From contig JAACJK010000225.1 in the NCBI GenBank assembly GCA_013368325.1, positions 124,001 through 188,000 of the forward strand: a stretch of 64,000 nt of DNA. Reading direction: 5' to 3'. A program made the position numbers and the translations under genes. This document shows positions 1 through 14,214 of this stretch, one piece after another. The first letter of the stretch is position 1; each line of letters opens with the position of its first letter. The DNA comes from Ephemerocybe angulata (lineage: Eukaryota; Basidiomycota; Agaricomycetes; Agaricales; Psathyrellaceae). The notes below the pieces were generated by a model. That model did no database searches and was not told the DNA's origin. It saw only the letters and a list, made by a program, of their open reading frames with translations.

Positions 1-59
1 TTCCATAGGCGCGAGACGCGCGTCAGGGCAATCCTCGTTTCCTGTTCGGTGTTGCAAGT

Positions 60-434
60 TCAGTCTGCAGGTCGGAATTTATTTGAGCGGGGTAGCTGTA
101 AACTCACAATGGCGCTTCTCTGGCCGAGTATGGCTGTGCGGTGACAGCGGACGTGACCATCGTAGTCGAGGGGAGGTGGGTTAAATGGGTCCTGGATATC
201 GCCAGCATGTCGCATAATCTCGAGCACCAGCTCTGGCGCCAGTCGCACAGCGGGGTCGGTTGGGTGTGAGCGAAGCAGCATCTCGTAGGTTGGATGTAAT
301 GGTCTATGGGCTCTCGGGGGTCTCTTTATAAAGGCATTCGGCGAACCGACGAAAAGGGCACCAAAGGTAACATTCCTCCACCGAGGTATCGTCACAACGA
401 CCCCAAAATGACCTCTAAGTGACCAATCGTCCAC
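60..434 (-). CDS. Hypothetical small protein, possibly a partial F-box-type gene
   Basis: A 124-codon open frame begins with ATG and ends with TGA. The only family-like feature is a segment near residues 65-78 (LAPELVLEIMRHA) that resembles the start of an F-box helix (LPxELxxxI). No other domain, signal peptide or membrane segment is visible. Its 5' side has no clear upstream exon, and the gene may be one exon of a larger gene that continues past the left edge. It lies downstream of the F-box/WD40 gene on the same strand, separated by about 400 bp in which I see nothing. The coding call rests on length and the motif alone and may be wrong. Confidence 0.3.
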   Translation of the reverse strand: MDDWSLRGHFGVVVTIPRWRNVTFGALFVGSPNAFIKRPPRAHRPLHPTYEMLLRSHPTDPAVRLAPELVLEIMRHAGDIQDPFNPPPLDYDGHVRCHRTAILGQRSAIVSLQLPRSNKFRPAD

Positions 435-833
435 TTACTCTGGAACCGGTGCCTTGCCTGCGGCGAGCTTAATGCACGAGGAAAGCCAATTTCTGGAGAA
501 TCCGCTCGAATGCGGATAAATGTGTCCAGGGTGTGCAAATTCAGTCCCAAAACCGCAGCTTAGTAGCTGAGCTTGGAGGTTAAAAGACAGACAGGAAGCT
601 CAAATGGTCTAGAAGGATTGGATATGGACCAGTTACAACACCGGACGGGAAACGAGGCGTACCACGGGCATATGCAAACCCCCATAATACACGTAATAAG
701 CAGCGAGCTTTGGGCGCTTAACATATGATGGCATGCTTCGGACCCCCAACTTGTCGGCGGGGAAAGTGGTAAGCATTGCGGGGCGAATGGGCAGTTGGTA
801 ATATGGAGTAAATGTGGTTAAGGTATGACTTTG
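435..833. other. Intergenic, nothing recognised
   Basis: About 400 bp between the small hypothetical frame and the 3' end of the F-box/WD40 gene. No long open frame, repeat or RNA gene was recognised. Confidence 0.5.
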
Positions 834-2453
834 TCAGTTGAACTCGTCGCCCAACCCAGATCCTGCATGCCTGTACTTCGAAACGCGATATGAAAGCACC
901 CCTGGCTTGTGCTTGAGACCTTCCCGATTCGCGCGTGGACCAGCGGCAATCGAAGGGAACATATCGACCGTGGCATCCGGACCCTAAGAAAGCCAGCCAA
1001 ATCGTCATCGTCAGCAAGCTGTACAACAGAGAATTTAAGGGATACTCACAAAGTCGTAGACGAACGGCCTCATCTCCGTGGCCCCAAACAACCTCGAACC
1101 CTCAAGCAGTACGCTGAACACAGGACTCCTATCATTCCCAGGCGCATGCACACTCCACCCGCCCCTTGGGTTCCGTACATCCCAGAATGACACCACGCTA
1201 TGCCGTGCCGTGCCCGCGGCCACATGCGCGCCAGAACCCCCTCCGCACGCAACGGAGTAGATAGGCTCGGTCGACCAACGATCGTTCAGACACAGGACAG
1301 GGCGGAGAAGTGGTGCTGAAGTGTCTTCGCCCGTTAAGACGGAATGGTGAGAGGACGGGCATCGGATATCGTATATACGGACTTTGCCATCGAACCAGCC
1401 TGAGGCGAGGATCTGGGGGGAGGCGCCCCATGGGGAGGAGAAGGGAGCCTGGGAGAGGCCGTACACTGCAGAAGAGGACAGACTATCTGGCGTGCTTTTC
1501 TCCGTGTGGAGAACTAGGCTGGGGGTGGGTGAAAGCCCATCATCAGGGGAGATGAAGTGCACCGTAAGGGGCTTCTTGCCTGTGCTTCCGAAGGCAGCAT
1601 AGGGGGTGGAGGAGGAGACCGAGAGGTGTGACTTCCAGCTGCGCTCGGCGAGGTCGATTTGGGAGAGGGGGTCACAATTGTCGAGGGCGTTGTGGAGGGA
1701 GAGGCGTGCTGTTCCGTTGGAGGAGAGCGAGAGGACGTGCGAGCCGTTGGTGGAGAAGCTCTCAATGTAGTCGCCTCTGGGAAAGGCGGCAAGTGGGGTG
1801 CGGCTGAATGAGAGTGGGGCATCGGAGCCTTGGGCTGGGGGGATTAGGATTATGCGCTCGACGAGCTGTTCTTGGAAGGCTACTAGGAGGGTCTGGTCTT
1901 GCCCTCCGTCTTCTATAAACGCGATGGATGTGATGTTTCGCCCTCTAACGTGCGTCTCGTTCAACGAGATGTTGCCTTCCCAGCTTATGATAGGTTGCCC
2001 GGCGGCGCTTGCGTGGAATGAGTAGGAGTAAAGTACTGTGCCTGCCGCTACGATTAGCCGTGAAGGACTTATGGCGAGGGTAGACTGCTCTTTTGCAGCC
2101 CATGTACGGGAGAGGGGCCGGGCTACGAATTCGGCCCTTTGCCATGCCCGATCCGTCAGGGTGTCGTATCGGACGGCCTTAACTGGTGACCATGACCTTC
2201 GCGCAGAGGTCAGGCTTTGTGAGGGCCGTGGATTCGAAGCAAGGTATTGCGGCCAGCCAATTTCGTAGACCTGGAGGGAAAAGCTTCCTTAGTATGTGCT
2301 CAGTGTTGAAAGATCTGAATGACATACCAAATCATGCATTCGCCGACAGGTTCTGGACAGAAGAACAAGATCCCGTGGGTCCAGGGGAAAGAGAATAAGA
2401 ATGAGAATCTCCGTTGGGAACGTCGACAGACTGCCGAGGATTGGTGGAGTCAT
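834..2453 (-). CDS. F-box/WD40 repeat protein, FBXW4-like
   Basis: Three coding exons, 2453-2328, 2270-1050 and 983-834, give 498 residues; all phases are 0 and both introns are GT-AG (57 and 66 bp). Residues about 12-45 form an F-box (FPTEILILILFPLDPRDL, then LSRTCRRMHDL). The rest holds degenerate WD40 blades, with clear ones around GWFDGKVRIYDIR and SVVSFWDVRNP. The C-terminal exon encodes a basic tail that follows the last blade. F-box/WD proteins are substrate adaptors of SCF ubiquitin ligases: the F-box binds Skp1 and the propeller binds the substrate. That role is inferred from the family; the substrate is unknown. It is divergent from GEM1 across a 553 bp gap. An alternative without the last splice would stop at 1035, but the spliced tail keeps an open frame and is preferred. 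Confidence 0.85.
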
Positions 2454-3006
2454 GGTAGACGAGGGGTAGGGAGCGATAGAATATATATCGAGGCCAGCGA
2501 CTCTTTCTTGGTTAGGAGCCGTGTTCTACGGGGATTTATAGTTGGTGCAACGGGCTCTGGGGACTTCTGATAGTGGAGGAATCTAATACGTTATCACACA
2601 GGCTGGAGCGTAATTGTTCCGACTTGTAAGAAGCTTCAGCGAGCTTCAGGAAGACTGGTGGACTGGGCGAGTGATTAATTTCGAGGTGATGATTCGATGT
2701 AACATGAATTCTGCATTCTTTTATGTCCGCTTAGAGCGAGTCAGAATGCGTTTTTGGGCGGTGCAACATCATGGGAGGAGGAGAAGAGATGACAGGGCGG
2801 CTCCGAGGTTCTACTCCGACTCCGTCAGCCGGAGCCCGGAACGGGACAAAGTCTAGATGCCGAGGGCACGTGACTGCCTGCCAATTTCGTGGCCTCGGCC
2901 GGGGAACCTTCGAATTCGTCGTCAATCACAGGCTGCTTTATTCTACATTTCTTGTCTATATTCCCGCTCTAATCTTCCCCGTTTTTATTGCTCGACGCGC
3001 CAGGAC
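2454..3006. promoter_or_regulatory. Divergent promoter region between the F-box/WD40 gene and GEM1
   Basis: The 553 bp gap lies between two ATG codons pointing away from each other, so it must carry both promoters. No well-defined TATA box or known site is obvious. Pyrimidine-rich sequence precedes the GEM1 start. Confidence 0.5.
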
Positions 3007-5871
<2,865 letters not shown>

Positions 5872-6134
5872 CGAGGGTACTGCACATTATACTATATTAT
5901 TTGCTAGTAGGACTTTTGGTATAGATCGAGGGCGGTTTGGGGATTCTCAGCGGTGACCGGCCGATGGGCACGTGTGTGCCGAGATTAGATCCGAAATCTC
6001 GGTGCGAGGCAAACTCGTGGTCCTGGGCTGTTGGGGCAACATTTAAGGATTGCACTTGACGAACAACCATCGATTTTGCAAGGTCATATTATTGTGTTTC
6101 CTCGTCTTCCCCAGCTAGCCAGTTGAGTCACAGA

Positions 6135-8117
6135 ATGGATGAAGAAATGGCGTTCGACGGCCCCGGGCCCTCTGGCCTCCAGCCTGCGTTCGAGGTGCAG
6201 CAGCAGCAGCAGCAGCAGATAGCCGATCCCAATCGGAAACAACTGTAAGCCCTTCTCGCCGTTCTCGCACTCGAGGGCGACACTATCGCCCGACGAGCTC
6301 TGACCTTTCATCCATGCATCTCACCCTTCATTTGCGGGATCGCCGTCGCGCCACCCCCCAATCCAATCTTACTCATGCAACCACAACAGTGACCTCGTCT
6401 TCATTCAAGACTGCACGGGGAGCCAGGGCAGCTACATCTCCTCCGCAACACGGAACATCGAGCAGATCTGCGCGCACATCTTCGAGAGCGGCAAGTTGCA
6501 GAGCCAGGAGGATCTGCGCGTCGGGCTGGTGGCGTTCAGAGACCACCCGCCACAGGACCACACCTATATCACGAGGAGCTTTGCCTTCACGAGCGATATC
6601 AGCCAGGTGCACAAAGAGCTGTCGGGGCTGTATGCGAGCGGGGGCGGGGACGGGCCCGAGGCAGTCACGGCAGCCCTCGCGGAAGCACTGAATATGGATT
6701 GGAGGCAGCATGCGAGTAAGATGGTTGTCTTGATTGCAGATGCCCCGCCTCATGGGATTGGAGAGTACGGTGACGGTGCGTATTACTTTTACCTGTCCCT
6801 GCGCTTCTTAGGGTCCCTTCTCCTTCCTGTGTTTCGCGTTTCACTCGCCATTTACTGTGATTTGTGATATATTCTTCACCCTACCCGCTGCACCCCCTCG
6901 TGTTGCTGACTCGGACTCTTGATCTTACTATTTGTGTCTTGCAGGCTTCGATGACGGGTCTCCTGATGGCCACGACCCACTCCAGCTCGCGAGGCAGATG
7001 GCTTCGCGGGGTATCACTCTGGTGCGTCCCTGCAATCTCCTAAACGCGTTTTCAAGTCGCCTCGTGTTGACCCGGCCCACCCATCCCATCTAGTTCTTCG
7101 TCGCCTGCGAGCCAGCACTGAGCGGCTATTCCGTGAGTAGCAGTGGCAGAGGCGCACTGCAATCATCTTGTCGCGGATGTGCCGCAGGCTGACTGACCAA
7201 CCTTGATGATGTAGTATGCGACGGATTTCTACCAAGCGCTCACGAGCATCACGTCGGGACTTATGCTCCCGCTCACGACCGCCGACCTCCTCACGCACGC
7301 CATCGTCGGAAGCGTGCTCGAAAACCTCGACATGGAGCGTCTCGTGCGCGAAGTCGGAGAGGCTGTGGCCCAGCGGATCTTGGGCAATAACGAGAGTGTG
7401 GACGATGTTGCACGGGAGCTGCATGAGAAGCTCCTACTGAGGAACGAGAGCACGAAGAAGGTCGTAATCGAAAGTATCTATAAAGATTCGGAAGAGGCGA
7501 GGCATAATGTCGAGGTGTTTACGAGGTCACCATCGTTAGCAGAGGCAAGGCCAGAATTGCGGCGGGTATGTATCCAGCCTTTCACACACAAGGCCAACCG
7601 TGTGCTCAATCTTCTTCCCGGTCCTTCCAGGTGCACGGTACACGGTTCACAGACAAGTACCTCGCAGCCCGACACATGCTTTCGCGGGGCCACACCTACT
7701 CCTCCTCATTCAGCTCCCTGCCGCCGCGCTCACCCCCCGCTAAGACCGTCGTCCCCAAATCTCCTCCGTCCTCCCCCTCGCGCAAGGTCGTCAGCGACTT
7801 CGCTGCATTTGGCGCACCCAAATCTGCCAGTGTGTTCGGAACAGCTGTGGCGAGCACGCCGTTCAGCTTGGCTGGAGGCAAGGCGGCGTTTGGTGGTATG
7901 AGGCCTGGAGCTGCGAGGTCCGGGATGGAAGACGATGATGATGAGGATGACAATGGTGGGAGGCAGAAGGTGGAGTTGAGGGATGATTCGATTTCGCTGG
8001 AACAGGTAAGCATGCTCTTTTTCTATGGTATCGTTGGGTCGAGCACGGTTTCTGATGAATTTTGACTAGGCTAAGCGGATTGCGATGCAGAGTGCTTGGA
8101 GAAGCATGCGGGCTTGA
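6135..8117 (+). CDS. vWFA-domain protein, related to the A domain of vwkA-type proteins
   Basis: Seven exons (6135-6244, 6390-6775, 6945-7021, 7094-7132, 7215-7565, 7631-8005, 8070-8117) join to 461 residues. After a short N-terminus with seven CAG codons (polyGln), residues about 37-240 form a von Willebrand factor A domain: MIDAS loop DCTGS (the DxTxS form), then RVGLVAFRDHPPQ and GGGDGPEAV, which supply further metal-loop residues. The C-terminal third is low complexity, rich in Ser/Pro/Ala, with an acidic run EDDDDEDD, and is probably disordered. Similar A domains occur in fungal alpha-kinases of the vwkA type, but no kinase domain is present here. The function is likely metal-dependent protein binding; the partner is unknown. 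It converges with the FunK1 gene downstream. Confidence 0.88.
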
Positions 8118-8357
8118 TCACCTTGACGAACTTTACGATTGTATCTCTTTCTTTGATTGCATTTCTCTCCGTCTCTACTCTCTTTCTTGCCTATATTACT
8201 ACTGCCCTGTTAAAGAGGAAACAGAATCATTCGTGTATCATACGTATAAGCAGGAGCTATTTGAGGGTCGTTCCATCAACATATCTTTGGGATTACAGGG
8301 ATGGCGCCAAGGAGCAAGCAAGGCAGATCCAAATATCCACAGAAGATCGTAATGCTG

Positions 8358-10877
8358 TTAATCGACGCCTGTAGTCAGATCCTCGAGTTGCACGTCTTCC
8401 GGCTTGACTTCAAAGTGAATCCAATCCCATGACATGTATTCCTCCCCTCGAGGAAAGTACTTCTCGATGACATCGAAACAATGCTGCTCGGATTGTTCAG
8501 ACACCGGACTACTTGCTCGTTGCTGCTGTTTCTGCTGCTCCTCTGGGCTGGGTGGTCGCCGCCTGCGAAGGTCCTTCCGACTGAAACGCTGTGGTGGTAA
8601 CTTTTCTGAGTACTGGGGTCGCTTGACAGGATACCAATCGCTCAAAGTCCGATGCGAGGCTTTCCACAATATCAGGCTGGCTGTCTCGATGCCGTTCTCC
8701 TTCGGTGGATTGTCAAGCCAATCTAGTTTTGCTCGGTAGGCGTCGATGAAGCTGCTGGCGTTCCACTGTGCGATAGGATTGCAGAGCCATGGTAAGCACC
8801 AGATAGCCGACTCGAGATCGTGACAGCAGCTATGCTTTACTGGTTCTCCAAAAGCGCCCCTTTTTAGCAGCTCCATCGCCATGAACGGTCTCGTACCGGT
8901 CGTTTCGAAACCCTTCTTTTCTGGGGTTTTGGCGCCCGGGGTCATTATTGCAGCGTGGTCGAAGTCGCTTAGAACGAGGTATGCGTTGCCACTTTCTTCC
9001 TTCATAACCATGATATTTTCGAGGCTAATGTCGCCATGAGCGATACCGATGCGCCATAGGAGAGTAACACCTGGAACGGCTCGTCTGATGATTGCTGCTG
9101 CAAGAGGGAGATTGGTACTCACATCTCAATATATCCCAAATGAAGACCCGGAGTGTCTGAGGGTCAACGACGACCTTGACCGAAAGAAGCTTTTTCGAAA
9201 GGGTCAAGGTAGGCACCCGTGGGTGACCCAAAGGCGTTTTTATCCCTGCGTATTTGCGTATGAGGCTCGTAGATAGCAAAGGAAAGTCCTCTGCGTGCTC
9301 GACCTTGGGAAGGTGATTGGTGAGATCGGCTGTAAACTCCTTGGGGAGATACCGTCTTGCCCTCTCCTTCGCGAGATCTACAACTTCGGCTTCGCTTTGG
9401 CTGTCTTCCTTGCGCCATGACCATTTGAAGAAGTAGTTTGTGATATCCACGGAACATGGTGGCCTGTCAGGTGGAGGGGCTACTGGAAGAGGGATTGTAG
9501 CCACAACCCGCTTTCCCGTCATCCCCCAGCGAGGCCTCGTGGTGGCGGGTATGGCATACGGGACTTCGTGTTCACCGATTCTGCACTTGAGTTCTATTGG
9601 AGCGACTCCTCGCATTGGCCCTCTAAATCGCTGGAAGAGGACAACCATGGCCACTAGCAGTGGAAGTTGCTCAACGATGTCGATTGGGTCAGTAGCAATG
9701 CAACCTTGAGGGTCGTACCAGTGCAGAGTAAGCCAGTGGTCTGTGTGATGGTTATTTGCTAGGTATTTACCTCCCGTGATGTTAGAATCACGAACCTTCA
9801 AGGAGGGAAACTATGGCGTGGGTCCCGTTCCATCTTGAGTTGAGCATATTGGTTCCATACAGAGCGCACTGCATGCTATGCGCCCTATCATGTCCCTCCC
9901 AAGCTGGCAGGTCGGAAGTACTTGAGCGCGTTGACAAGCTCTCGTCGCAGACTTTCACTCGTTTCGAGTCGGGTAGGAAGTCCAAACTATCCTCTGAGGT
10001 CCTTTTGAGGGTGTGCGAGGCTGAAGGCGTGGGTGAATCGGAAGTCTTCTGGTCTCTCTGTGCCACTAGTTTTAATGGTTGTCGAAAGTGGGTCAGGGGT
10101 AAGTGGGGGCAATTACATACCTGGACGACGTATGGTGCTTAGGCTGTATATCTTTTTAAATTGTTCCCCAATCGAGGTCGGCGCCTGGGTCCTTCTGACC
10201 TCCACACAATGGGTCACATCAGACCAGTCCCCAATATGACGAGCCCCACCCTCCGCAGGCCTCTGTAGTCTCTCTTCTAGCTGTTCCGCAACTCTTTCCA
10301 AGCTCGCGCACTGGTCTCGAGAATCTTCAGGCAGGGCATTTAAATGGTGTTTCCAGGCGGCTTCATATACGCCGGGACATTGAAGATCCTTGTTGAGCTC
10401 CGCCTCGTGGAGTGGTGATGACTGAAAGTTGTTGAGCTGGCTGGCTATGTAGAGGGTCGCGTCTTCGGGAATGCAAGGCAGGAGCTTGCCTACTAGCCTT
10501 GTCTTGAAATCAAGAAGAGTTGAATTGAGGCCAATGGCTAATGGTTGATACCTATCTGATTCATTGTCCATCTGTAACCTACAGTCAGAATGAGCGGTGA
10601 CTATGTGGCAAAGGAAGGCCCCGACTCACACTTCTTGTAACCGCGCCCTCAACTTTGCGCTCCGACTCTCATCGTTGCAGAACTCCACCGACTGTATCAG
10701 CAACTCTTCTAGCTGAACTTCTCCAAAGCTCTCGAGTTCATCATCGTGAAGTAATGGCTGGTTCTCGTCGACGTCTTCTCGGTTGCGCTTCAACATGATC
10801 AAGGCTTTGAGCATCGCGTCGAATGGAGTGCTTTGAACGAGTTTTGAATCCTCAGCCAGGACACGCGCGTCTCCCAT
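8358..10877 (-). CDS. FunK1 fungal-type protein kinase, copy 1 (diverged, intact)
   Basis: Exons 10877-10630, 10578-10121, 10065-9796, 9740-9123 and 9070-8358 join in frame to 768 residues. The kinase motifs are present: HGDISLENIM in place of HRDxKxxN, SDFD in place of DFG, and GTRPFMAMELL in the activation segment, followed by the family's HDLES and W-rich helices. The segment SLLE/DHWLTLHWYDPQGC marks the usual FunK1 mid-protein exon junction. The N-terminal block (AMLKALIMLKRNRED ... VEFCNDESRS) matches the first conserved block of other copies. FunK1 is a kinase family expanded in multicellular basidiomycetes; substrates are unknown. The start at 10877 is the first in-frame ATG; other family members have an extra 5' exon, which I could not find here. 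Confident of the family, less so of the N-terminus. Confidence 0.88.
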
Positions 10878-10990
10878 CTTGAGGTTTGCTCTCTCCGGAG
10901 TCGTTCTCAAGGCATTCAAGGGAGAATCCTGTAGTGATGGTTGTTGGGAAAGAGGCAAGGGCGCCCAAAGAAAAGTTCGGCGTGACGATG

Positions 10991-11001
10991 TGATGCCATC
11001 A
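10991..11001. promoter_or_regulatory. Palindromic 11-mer TGATGCCATCA upstream of FunK1 copy 1
   Basis: A perfect palindrome around a central C/G, 114 bp before the chosen ATG. The same 11-mer recurs upstream of six other FunK1 loci in this window. The 484 bp gap up to the next gene (11362) otherwise shows only a doubled TAAGCGC motif at about 11017-11030. Confidence 0.5.
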
Positions 11002-11361
11002 GCCAACCACACGCGTTAAGCGCTAAGCGCCTATCACAGCCTAACACTGTCCTTTGAGCCACCCTGGCACTGAGTTCTGAGAGCGGCAGCCTCGATGGCC
11101 AAAAAAAGATTCAAGGGTGGCTCTCAATATGGTGAGTGTAGTATTCGGTGCTCCCTTCGAGGTTCATGAACTACCGATGATCTGACACGAACAGGGTCGA
11201 CGTCCCCGCTTTTTTCACTAATATCGCACCAATATCGATGGACATTGGTCAACCGTCGGATACAAGTCGCATATCCCGAACTATTCAAGTTCACTGGGCA
11301 CAAGCCCCATACAAATGAGACGATACAGACATTCTGCTACTGAATATATAGAAGATACAAA

Positions 11362-12167
11362 TTAATTGATTCCAGTAGGGCCGGCCTTGTACTTCCGCAA
11401 CTGGACATGAGCCACGGAAACGCGATCCGCAAGGTCAATCAGTTTGGCAACTGCCGGCTTCCCTGCGTCACTAGCTGCAGCGTTCCCATATCCCTAAATT
11501 TCCTTTAAGCAGAAGGTAATAGCTCAATTCCCAACAGTGGAAACTCACCTCTGGGGAGTCCCAACCACTCAGGGTGATAAAACTCCCTGGCTTCCCAACG
11601 AGCTCGCCCAGTCCCGCAGGATGATGGGCTCCCTTGAAGGCTTGGCTAATTGACAAATCCTTTAATGCCACCAGCTGTGATCGCACCTCTTCCTTTGATT
11701 GTCCGTCCTTTGTCTTGAGAATTCCGAATCGGGTGTAAGGAGCTTCGAAGGTATGGGTGTGGTCTTGATCCAGCTCCACGAAGTCGAAAGTTGGAGGGCC
11801 AGCGAAAAGGTTCTCCTTAAGATTGGACTGAAGTCTGGGGAACTCAGGACTAGCCTTGAGCTTCTCATGAGCGTCCGGGGATGTCCACACTGTAATAGAT
11901 TAACTGGTTGGCGGCTCTCAGGACGAATTTCACAGAAGGGCGTATACCAGAAATGAGGTATGCGATCTTGCTGTCCTCTACCTGGAAGCCCATCCAAGCG
12001 CTACATATGCAGTAAGCTTCATATTACAGCTGGTACTTGTTATTACTGAGACTATACCTGATGAGACCCTCTTTCGCAGAAATGATCTCTGCGGATTCCT
12101 TCGCTAATGCTGGGTCGGCTTGGAGAGCGTCGGAGGCCGGGAAGGAGATGATTTGGATGTAAGGCAT
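11362..12167 (-). CDS. ABM-like (dimeric alpha/beta barrel) small protein
   Basis: Four exons (12167-12058, 12000-11948, 11889-11549, 11493-11362) join in frame to 211 residues. The N-terminus (MPYIQIISFPASDAL) and the later block AYLISVWTSPDAHEKL have the pattern of an antibiotic-biosynthesis-monooxygenase (ABM) or EthD-like ferredoxin fold: a beta strand, a helix, then a strand ending in W-x-S-x-x-A-H. A second half-repeat follows (FVELDQDHTHTFEAPYTRFGIL, FITLSGWDSPE), which suggests a tandem fold. No signal peptide or membrane segment is seen. Such proteins range from small oxygenases to stress proteins with no known activity; no catalytic residue can be assigned here. Confidence 0.75.
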
Positions 12168-12751
12168 AATGTACCGTCAGGGTAGATGGTATGCAGTCCT
12201 GAGTATTTGAGATCTGAGCAAGTAAGGATTGTCAACGGTCCCTTTTATACTACCCGTTATCTATCTACTTATCAACCACTGTTTGGGTTGGATATGTTAG
12301 CCTTCTTTTTGGCGTCATGAGACATACCCTCCGGGCTTCAGTGACAACCTCCGTCGACACTTTGAAGGCGTCATCGAGCACCTGATGAATCCTGTGGGCT
12401 CTAGGCTAGTGGAGAAAGCTGAATCGAGTTAGATGATCAACCTATTAATATGTTTTGTAGTGATTGATAAGGATTACTAGATAGCTTTACTGTAATAATA
12501 ATAAGAGACCTGGCTAGAATACGGTAGTCGCATTCCGTTGTGACACTGTTCGTGGGGCAATTTAATACGGAAAAGGTGACTGATAACTTCAGGCACGCAT
12601 CACCTTTTCAGCTTCTAGCTTAAACGTTTAAACAAGCGGGCCCAGGTGACCCGTCTAAGCGCTGTGAGCTCAATACGCATTTTAGCAGGTACGAAACGAC
12701 AGGTTGGGTGGGCGGTGATATGTATGTGATGATATTATAATAGGTAACGAA
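12168..12751. other. Intergenic, AT-rich, nothing coding recognised
   Basis: A 584 bp gap between the ABM-like gene and the 3' end of a FunK1 relic. It contains a short palindrome TTAAACGTTTAA near 12620 and one TAAGCGCT motif at 12656. No RNA gene or open frame was recognised. Confidence 0.5.
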
Positions 12752-12968
12752 TTACAATTCAGAGTCCATTTGACCCAGCCCCTGGCTGACGGCAAAGTCC
12801 ATCCATGGCCAACTTTTGTATTCATCATCGCACGGAAACACTTCTTCGCATAGCTGAAGAAAATCTTTTGCCTGGCGGGCCCCGTTGGGCCACTTATCCA
12901 TATTTTTCATTTTCAGAAGAGTCCTATGCTCGCGACGCAGAGACCATGCCGTCGCTTTCCAAAGAGGA

Positions 12969-14051
12969 GACTGGGAATAAAGTTACTTGAGTACGTACTT
13001 TTTTGCCTGCAAGTGCGACCCAAGTTATCCGAGGTAACTTGGTTGTTTTTCTAACTTTCCCTCAAGTAAACTTGGCAAAACAATGTATGTAAACATGTTT
13101 CTTCTGTATCATTATCGTTGGTTCTCGCGTTTATTTAGTATGTATTTATTCCAAATTTATTCTACCGCTGAACCCGTTCTTCATGGAGTAGCGTAAGCAT
13201 CATGAGGTGTGGGCCAAGGTCTTGTTTAATTTCTCATCCTCCTACTCAGTGATAGTATGCCATATTTCCTCCAGTCAGACGCCTATTGCACTATATCTCT
13301 TCTCCTCTAGTATAGATGGGAGGGGTTTGGATGCTCAGGATCAAAGCACGGCAAATCTGATCACGCAGGTATTTCCATTGTCCTGGTTGCATCACCGTTG
13401 GGTTTTGGTCTTGGGCCACCTTGCTGCGGCGTTGGAAATATATTAGGTGTCAAATTATATACTGTGGTGTACTATGACTTCAGGTAGGACCGGTGGGGAA
13501 CAGCGTCCTGAATGTGCCGCTGGAGGACCAGGGGGGTTGAGACTCCGAGAGAGCTGCTCACTCAGCCCCGGCTCTCGCCACATGATTATGCCGCAGGTGG
13601 GCCAGAGAGCCAGCCTGAGGTAGGTAGGTATGAGGGTGTTCGTGGAAAGGATTTGGCATATTCTGCGCCTTCCTAAGATATGTAGGTTGTGCTAGTAGTG
13701 TGGCTCTCACCTGTGCCTGCTGGAGTAACAAGTAATGTACCATTTCGTGTCGATTGTTCCAAAGAGTTATAGTACAATCCACCTGAGAAGTGCCACAGCA
13801 TACCAATGGCGAAATAGCTTCGAATACGTGTATTTATACCTCAGGGCACTCTACAAAGCTCTCCTCCTCTCCAAGTTACCTTGAATATGCACTTGACGTT
13901 AGCTTGACGTTAGCTTGACGTTAACTTGAAGCTAACTTGAAGCTAACGTGAAGGTAACTTGGCCTTGCAAAATGTACTTGGGTAGATAATGTTAAATAAA
14001 GTTAATTTTGTAAGGGACCCAAGTACGTATGCAACTTACTTTGTGAACCGC
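12969..14051. mobile_element. Non-autonomous DNA transposon with 9-10 bp target duplication
   Basis: The 1,083 bp insert is bounded by identical CCAAAGAGGA copies (12959-12968 and 14052-14061), and removing it restores a FunK1 reading frame. The two ends, read inward, share an imperfect inverted repeat (about 19 of 24 positions match, core TACGTACTT). Subterminal AACTTGG/CCAAGTT motifs are many. No transposase frame is present; a 79-codon frame at 13207-13446 shows no known domain. A 9-10 bp duplication is typical of Mutator-like elements, so a MULE-derived non-autonomous element is the best guess; the superfamily is inference. Confidence 0.8.
13891..13966. repeat. Tandem 11-bp repeats near one end of the DNA element
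   Basis: About six head-to-tail 11-bp units of the form ACTTGACGTTA, drifting to ACTTGAAGCTA, lie about 90 bp inside the right end. Subterminal arrays of this kind often serve as transposase-binding sites. Confidence 0.75.
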
Positions 14052-14214
14052 CCAAAGAGGATAGGTTTCTTCATTTACCTCCTCGTCGGGCTCTTTAAAG
14101 TCTACTTGAAAGAGCCACCTCATCTTCAAGGAATACACATTCAAGAAGCTCCCCTCATTCCATTCCCACTTTCGACAACAGTACCACAGGAGGCACCATA
14201 GGGTTGACTCAATT

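Noticed and set aside
13207..13446. 79-codon frame inside the small DNA element as a possible transposase
   Set aside because: Too short and without any transposase motif; the element is treated as non-autonomous.
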